Positions 16,344-20,020 of a stretch of 20,020 nucleotides of DNA are shown here, piece by piece; positions within the stretch are counted from its first letter, which is position 1, and each line of letters starts with the position of its first letter. This DNA is from Candidatus Hebobacteria bacterium. GTDB lineage: Bacteria; Armatimonadota; Hebobacteria; Hebobacterales; Hebobacteraceae. Made by a program: the position numbers and the translations under genes. Location: assembly GCA_029821235.1 (NCBI GenBank), contig JALGTT010000007.1, forward strand, positions 1 through 20,020. The letters run 5' to 3'. The notes under the pieces are model-generated. The model saw only the letters and a list, made by a program, of their open reading frames with translations, searched no databases and was not told the origin of the DNA.

Positions 16344-16690
16344 TCATCCCTCCGGCGATTCTTCCGGCTGCGCTTCGGTGGCGGCGCTCCAACTCTGCCC
16401 GACGATCTGCCCGCTGGCGAGGTACAGGTCCACGATCGCCGTCGTGCGGTCATAGCCCGCCCCCTCCTCATCGGCCCGGGCCTTGGCGAGGGCGGCCTGG
16501 GCCTGGAGCACGTCGAGCATGGGAGTGATCCCGTTCCGATATCCCACCAGAGCCAGCCTCCACGCCTCCTCGGCCGCTTCGGCGGCCTCCGCCGCGTCGC
16601 TCCAGGTTCGCGCCGGCCGCGTCGCGCTCGCCGCGTGCCCTCGCCTCCATGGCCTCCAGCGCGCCGCGCCATCCTTCCAAACCTGCCAAT
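16344..16690 (-). pseudogene. Broken 3' fragment of a TolC-family outer-membrane efflux gene
   Basis: The minus-strand text AAEAAEAAEEAWRLALVGYR, NGITPMLDVLQAQAALAKA and TAIVDLYLASGQ is the standard C-terminal coiled helix of TolC-family proteins. Only about 110 residues remain of the usual 400 or more. Upstream helix text (ALEAMEARARGERDAAGANLE) lies in a different frame; removing one C near 16605 joins them as NLE-DAAEAAEAAEE. So there is both a frameshift and a 5' truncation at about 16690. The 138 bp between this break and the Cys-rich gene contain no recognisable TolC sequence. The ancestral locus probably carried a metal or organosulfur efflux channel. Confidence 0.75.
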
Positions 16691-16828
16691 GGGAGTTTTC
16701 CTGTACGACCCCCGCCCTTGTCCCGACTTTCGGCGATTGTGCGACTACGTTACCGTTGTGGTGGCGCCATCCGCACTCAACTCGTTTTCCGGATACGCCT
16801 CCGTCCGCATCCTCCCCCCGGCCGGAGT

Positions 16829-17026
16829 TCAGTCGTCCTCTTCCCCGCCCATCTGGAAGATCAAGCACTGGGGCCGAAACCGGCAGTAGCCCTCGGGGTG
16901 CGGGCAGCGGGCACACTCGTCGCAGTAATCGATCGAGAACTTCGCGCACCTCCAGCGGGCCTCCCGGTCCGGGTGGTTCACACAAGTCGTTCTCGTGGCT
17001 CCCTTTGTCGGTCGTGTGGTGCTCAA
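16829..17026 (-). CDS. Small Cys-rich zinc-finger-like (B-box-like) protein
   Basis: The 65-aa protein starts at TTG 17026, supported by GGAGGCG 8 nt upstream; no ATG is available in frame before the cysteines. Ligand-like residues are C15, H18, C27, C35, C38, C41, H43, C48 and C54 (TCVNHPDREARWRCAKF, YCDECARCPHPEGYC). The CxxHP...A..C opening and CxxC pairs resemble B-box-type zinc-binding domains seen in small bacterial proteins. It has an acidic tail (GGEEDD). It is co-directional with the FmdB-like gene 54 bp upstream and probably acts in the cytoplasm as a metal- or thiol-linked accessory. I do not know a characterised homologue. Confidence 0.65.
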   Translation of the reverse strand: MSTTRPTKGATRTTCVNHPDREARWRCAKFSIDYCDECARCPHPEGYCRFRPQCLIFQMGGEEDD

Positions 17027-17080
17027 CTGAGTTCGCCTCCGCCGGCCCCTGATTCGGTGTCGGCCCCGTGGGGTGCCCGC

Positions 17081-17287
17081 CTACAGGTTGCACACCCCGC
17101 TGGTGCAGGTGGGACACGAACTCGCGCCGCCCTCCTCCTTGCGGATGCTGGCGACCACAGACATCAACTTGCGCGCCGACCGAGACCCGCAGCCGGGGCA
17201 CTCCTGCGCGCTCTTCGCCTCCCGGAAGGAGACCAGTTTCTCGAATCGCCTGCCGCAATCTCGGCATTCATACTCGTAGAGCGGCAT
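17081..17287 (-). CDS. FmdB-family zinc-ribbon protein
   Basis: The 68-aa protein starts at ATG 17287 behind a strong AAAGGAGG; the longer open frame upstream overlaps the ArsR gene and is rejected. MPLYEYECRDCGRRFEKL followed by CPGCG (C8, C11, C30, C33) is the defining FmdB/CxxC_CXXC_SSSS zinc ribbon. A second CxxC and a terminal Cys lie in the tail (CPTCTSGVC). FmdB was named for a putative regulator of formamidase/amidase genes in Methylophilus; most copies have no known role. It lies 38 bp downstream of the ArsR gene in the same direction. Confidence 0.88.
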   Translation of the reverse strand: MPLYEYECRDCGRRFEKLVSFREAKSAQECPGCGSRSARKLMSVVASIRKEEGGASSCPTCTSGVCNL

Positions 17288-17325
17288 CCATCTTCCTCCT
17301 TTCGCGGCGGGCCGCGCCGGGGCCC

Positions 17326-17634
17326 TCAGGCCGCCATTTGCTTGTCGGCGAGGCCCTCGATCAGACTTCTCGCCCGTCGGATCATGTCCGCGATGCGCCT
17401 GTCGGTGAGTTGATAGCACACGCGCTTCCCCTGGCGGACGGGCACCACCAACCCCCGGTCGCGGAGGATGGCGAGGTGCTGCGAGATGTTCGCCTGGCGG
17501 CAATCGAGTTCGGTCTCTATCTCCGAGACACAGCATTCCCCGGAGGCGATCCTCTCCATGATCCGCAGGCGAGTCGGGTGTCCTAGGGCCTTGAAAAAGG
17601 CTGCGAGGCGCATCTCGTTCATGATTTCCATCAT
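17326..17634 (-). CDS. ArsR/SmtB-family transcriptional regulator
   Basis: The 102-aa winged-helix repressor is called from ATG 17634 (MMEIMNEMRLAAFFKALGHP). A second ATG at 17631 and a third at 17619 are possible. The diagnostic ALGHPTRLRIME, the recognition helix CRQANISQHLAILRDRGLV and the wing VRQGKRVCYQL are intact. Cysteines C34, C35 (GECCVSE), C45 and C73 are candidates for metal binding or thiol/persulfide sensing; the ECCVSE block sits where ArsR proteins often carry their CxC ligands. It heads the leftward gene set (FmdB-like, Cys-rich, TolC fragment, DUF2892) and overlaps its own promoter/operator region, so autorepression is expected. Which inducer it senses is not determined by the sequence. 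Confidence 0.9.
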   Translation of the reverse strand: MMEIMNEMRLAAFFKALGHPTRLRIMERIASGECCVSEIETELDCRQANISQHLAILRDRGLVVPVRQGKRVCYQLTDRRIADMIRRARSLIEGLADKQMAA

Positions 17635-17647
17635 CCTGGACGTCGGA

Positions 17648-17693
17648 TATGCTATGCGAATATATGCATACCCTAAACCGGGGCGCTTGTCAA
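17648..17693 (-). promoter_or_regulatory. Promoter and putative ArsR operator
   Basis: On the minus strand a perfect -35 TTGACA (17693-17688) is followed after 17 bp by TATGCA (17670-17665). The -10 area is AT-rich and dyad-like. TATGC (17648-17652) is mirrored by GCATA (17666-17670), and TATGCATA (17663-17670) is an 8-bp palindrome. ArsR-family proteins bind AT-rich dyads overlapping their own -10, which this matches in position, 15-40 nt upstream of the ArsR start. Confidence 0.55.
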
Positions 17694-17766
17694 GGGGATT
17701 CTCGGAGATTTGTGCAATCAGGCCGCGCGGAGCAGGGCCAGGCACAGCCTCGCCCGCGCCCCGCGG

Positions 17767-19428
17767 CTAGCGCGCGCCGGCTCTGACTCCATATTGAATG
17801 TCGGGAGCGCCGCTTTGGTGGGCCCCCATATCGGGGTGTTCGCTCCCATCACAGAAGTTGGGTATGCGAACCCCGGCCCGATAGCCCTTGCTCTCGGGGG
17901 AGAGCTGGAAGTTGCCCTCGCGGTCGAAGCCGAACCCGGGGCCGTAGATGGGCGTTCCCTTCACCCCGTGCGCCTCATGACTCTCCGGATAATCGCCGCT
18001 ACACAGGTCGTAGTCGAAATCAACGTCAGTATTGTGTGGATTGGTGGCGATGGACGGAACGCCCGGGCGGGCGTGCAGGAGGTTGTTCCGGGTGACGCAG
18101 TGGCGAATCTCATCTCCTCCCCAGTCGGGAGAGTTCGCGCCCAGGCCCCCGGCTCCCTCCCCGTTGGGCTGCAACACGGTGTTATTGAAGAGATACGTGT
18201 GGCCCGTCATCCACGAAGCGTCGCCCGCGTATCCCATCTTCATGAAGCCCCCGTACTGCCCGTAGATGCTCTCCGGGGGGCTGTAGCACCGGCCGGAGAC
18301 ATTCTGCCAAACGTACAAGGGGCCGATGGAGACCGAAGCGTTGGCGATGGGCAGATAGACCTCCTCGAGATAGTTGTTCCAGATGCGCACGTTTCTGTCG
18401 CCGCCCTCCGCTTCGATTCCGTCGTCCCAGCAGTTGGCCAGGTAATTGCCGTAGATGTCCGAATCCGCGCCCGGGAATCCGCGATAACTGCTGTTCCAGC
18501 CGAACCCGAGGATGTCGTTGAAGTAGTGGCCGGGCGAGGAGAAGATCTCGTTGTAGCGGATTACGTGGTTCCCCGCGCTCTCCTCGAAGGCGATGCCATG
18601 AGGTCCCTCCGGATGGTACATGTCGTCGCTGTCCAGCGGCGTCCAACTGGCGTTGACGGGGTTCTTCTGCCCCCAGTGGTTGGCCCCGCTGCGGGGATCG
18701 TGGATGCGGCAGCGCTGGACGACAACGCGCGTCAAACTGTGCGAAGTGGAGTACACGCCGGCCTGATAGTCCATCCCATAGCCGTATTTCGTGATTTCCC
18801 CCCAGCCGCTGATGTCGCAGTCCTCGATCACCACATCGTGACAATCGTAGAGCCGGATGCCGCACTTCTTCGCGTTCTTCAGCGTGAACCCGCGGATGAT
18901 GACGTAGTTGGCCCGCACCTCTATGCAGTAGTCGGCTTTGTCGTCCACATCAATCGTCGCTCCCCTGCCGTCAACGAGGAGATATCCGTCCGGCCGGCCG
19001 GAGGTGGTGAGGGTGAGCGTGGAGTCCATGTCGCCCACCCTTACCGTCTCGCCCACGGGGAAATCATCGCTCCAGGTGTTGGCGGAGAACTCGGCAGTGG
19101 TGGAGGTGCCCTCCAGGGTGAGCCGTATGTCATACGCCGTCCCCGGCGCCAGGTTGACGATGCTGCCCCGGTAATCGGCCAGGTCCTCGTCGGTGCCTGC
19201 GATAGGGTTGTACTTCATGGGAAGGCCCTGCTTCCACTCGCCCGCCCCTTCCTCGCGGTATTCCACCAGCACGGCCTTGTCGGCGCACCCGCCCGCGGGC
19301 GACCAGTAGACGCCTATGCACTCGAAAGTGGGGACCGCGGTCGGCGCGGAGACCTGCGAGGGAGCCGCGGCACATGCTGAGGCGAGCAAGAATGAGATCA
19401 GAAGACACAACAAGCATCTCTCGCGCAT
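17767..19428 (-). CDS. Secreted right-handed parallel beta-helix protein with N-terminal fibronectin-like domain
   Basis: The 553-aa protein starts at ATG 19428 behind GCAGGAAAT. Residues 1-22 are a signal peptide ending ACAAA. Residues 26-112 form an FnIII-like sandwich (VPTFECIGVYWSPAG ... VNLAPGTAYDIRLTLEG). Residues 140-420 are beta-helix rungs (YVIIRGFTLKNAKKCGIRLY, DVVIEDCDISGWGEI, RNVRIWNNYLEEVYLP). The C-terminus (GNFQLSPESKGYRAGVRIPN; DMGAHQ) is the usual cap of polysaccharide-associated PbH1 proteins. It is probably extracellular or periplasmic and acts on or binds a glycan; catalytic residues are not recognised. It shares the fold but no obvious close identity with the beta-helix protein at 3499-5664. 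The promoter was not identified. Confidence 0.85.
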   Translation of the reverse strand: MRERCLLCLLISFLLASACAAAPSQVSAPTAVPTFECIGVYWSPAGGCADKAVLVEYREEGAGEWKQGLPMKYNPIAGTDEDLADYRGSIVNLAPGTAYDIRLTLEGTSTTAEFSANTWSDDFPVGETVRVGDMDSTLTLTTSGRPDGYLLVDGRGATIDVDDKADYCIEVRANYVIIRGFTLKNAKKCGIRLYDCHDVVIEDCDISGWGEITKYGYGMDYQAGVYSTSHSLTRVVVQRCRIHDPRSGANHWGQKNPVNASWTPLDSDDMYHPEGPHGIAFEESAGNHVIRYNEIFSSPGHYFNDILGFGWNSSYRGFPGADSDIYGNYLANCWDDGIEAEGGDRNVRIWNNYLEEVYLPIANASVSIGPLYVWQNVSGRCYSPPESIYGQYGGFMKMGYAGDASWMTGHTYLFNNTVLQPNGEGAGGLGANSPDWGGDEIRHCVTRNNLLHARPGVPSIATNPHNTDVDFDYDLCSGDYPESHEAHGVKGTPIYGPGFGFDREGNFQLSPESKGYRAGVRIPNFCDGSEHPDMGAHQSGAPDIQYGVRAGAR

Positions 19429-19685
19429 CGGATTTCCTGCCTCTCAGTTGGACTGCCGGCCGGCCATTGTCGTCGGCCAGCCGACTTCGTGTGTGACCGC
19501 GTTCCATGGTAGGCTGTACGCCCACACGCTGCCATCCCCTGCTCCGTGAGCGGCCGGGTCGGCTAAGTGCCTCCTCCTCGACCTGTGCCTCAACCGCGCC
19601 TTTCCGAGGGCTGAAGCGTGCCCACGCTATCTGATGAGCAACCTGCCAACCAGGGCGTCTGGACAAATTGGACATAGACATACCA

Positions 19686-19715
19686 AAGTATACTGAAGTA
19701 TACTAAAGTACAGGA
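19686..19715 (+). repeat. Three 10-bp-period repeats, likely operator/promoter of the HTH gene
   Basis: AAGTATACTG, AAGTATACTA and AAGTACAGGA follow each other without gaps. The first two each contain the perfect 8-bp palindrome AGTATACT. TATACT (19689-19694) can serve as a -10, with TTGGAC (19668-19673) upstream at a short 15-bp spacing. GGACA is also repeated at 19661-19665 and 19670-19674. The third repeat merges into the Shine-Dalgarno AGGAGG (19712-19717). The one-helical-turn period suggests cooperative binding of a small repressor, probably the adjacent HTH protein. Confidence 0.6.
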
Positions 19716-19725
19716 GGCGAGGACC

Positions 19726-20013
19726 ATGCCGTCAGAGGTGATGACGGTTGAAGAACTTGCCGAATACCTGAAACTCGATCCACAGACCATCTACCGACGG
19801 TTCCGTCGCGGGCAGTTGCCCGGGGTCAGGATCGGCAGAGCCATCCGGTTCAAGCGAGATGTGATAGACAATTGGCTGCGCGTCACCTCCTATCGCTGGA
19901 CGGCAAAGGACCGCGAGGAACTGCGGGAGTGGGCTGAGGCATTCGCCCGGGAACGAGCCATCCGTGAGCGGGATGTGACACAGGTTGTCCGCAGGCGCAG
20001 GCGGCGCGGGTGA
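19726..20013 (+). CDS. Excisionase-type (MerR-like HTH_17) DNA-binding protein
   Basis: The 95-aa protein starts at ATG 19726 with AGGAGG 8 nt upstream. Residues 6-52 form the HTH_17/excisionase fold (MTVEELAEYLKLDPQTIYRR, GQLPGVRIGRAIRFKRDVID). Residues 56-95 form a charged helix ending in a very basic tail (VVRRRRRRG). Such proteins serve as phage/ICE excisionases or as antitoxins. No integrase or att site is visible. The overlap of its TGA with a following ATG (TGATG, 20011-20015) indicates a translationally coupled partner, favouring a two-gene toxin-antitoxin-like or regulatory module. Family call firm, role inferred. Confidence 0.8.
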   Translation: MPSEVMTVEELAEYLKLDPQTIYRRFRRGQLPGVRIGRAIRFKRDVIDNWLRVTSYRWTAKDREELREWAEAFARERAIRERDVTQVVRRRRRRG

Positions 20014-20020
20014 TGCGCGT
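20013..20020 (+). CDS. Start of a coupled downstream gene, cut by the window edge
   Basis: ATGCGCGT begins at 20013, with its A being the last base of the preceding TGA stop. Only M-R-(V) can be read, so no product can be assigned. An alternative GTG start overlaps at 20010. Confidence 0.3.

Noticed and set aside
16344..17267. A single 307-aa minus-strand protein
   Set aside because: Only its last 70 or so residues are TolC-like; the rest is an out-of-frame reading across the Cys-rich and FmdB-like genes.
17721..17770. Terminator after the second beta-helix gene
   Set aside because: GCCGCG/CGCGGC can pair, but the stem is short, the loop is long and there is no T-run.
17710..19380. 556-codon plus-strand open frame
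   Set aside because: Antisense to the second beta-helix protein; no recognisable motif.

Overview
The window is a GC-rich stretch of bacterial chromosome. No rRNA, tRNA or CRISPR array was seen. The content is typical of a polysaccharide-degrading environmental bacterium: secreted parallel beta-helix proteins, a heparinase II/III-like (DUF4962-type) enzyme, a DUF6785-type membrane protein, a secreted nitrilase-fold enzyme, a membrane-anchored alpha-2-macroglobulin-like protein, and an AraC regulator. I associate this mix with uncultured Armatimonadota, Planctomycetota, Lentisphaerota and similar phyla. No phylogenetic marker is present, so the phylum is inference. Most genes lie on the minus strand.

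Region 1-3305 (minus) is a two-gene unit behind a plausible promoter at 3277-3305. It encodes a multi-pass membrane protein, whose frame is broken at a GC-dinucleotide tract, followed 7 bp later by a membrane-anchored protein with an MG2 (alpha-2-macroglobulin) motif that runs off the left edge. A 14-bp-stem hairpin (3426-3476) closes the next gene, a secreted beta-helix/PKD/Ig-like protein (3499-5664). An amidohydrolase_2-type enzyme (5936-6868, plus) stands alone and converges on the next operon with a 9-bp gap.

Region 6878-14321 is the metabolic heart. A minus-strand operon encodes a heparinase/DUF4962-like protein, then a DUF6785-like transporter candidate, then a secreted nitrilase-superfamily enzyme with an N-terminal sugar-binding-like domain. 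It is divergent from an AraC-family regulator with a cupin sensor domain (13395-14321). Between them lies a decayed 3' fragment of a second heparinase-like gene, which implies a former tandem paralogue. A reasonable model is cleavage of a uronate-containing polymer, import of the product and removal of an amide/nitrile-type group, under AraC control. The substrate is unknown.

Region 14322-17766 is a patchwork. It holds a 106-bp MITE-like inverted-repeat element that abuts and apparently supplies the stop codon of a lipoprotein beta-propeller-like gene (14463-15881). Next come an IS end with the start of a transposase reading frame (15965-16106) and a small metal/sulfur-stress-type gene set transcribed leftward: ArsR regulator, FmdB-like zinc ribbon, Cys-rich B-box-like protein, a broken TolC 3' fragment and a YgaP-type DUF2892 membrane protein. 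The ArsR plus DUF2892 pairing recalls the E. coli ygaVP reactive-sulfur operon.

Region 17767-20020 holds a second secreted beta-helix protein (minus). On the plus strand there is an excisionase-type HTH protein preceded by 10-bp-period palindromic repeats and followed by an overlapping start codon of another gene that runs off the right edge, a layout like a toxin-antitoxin pair.
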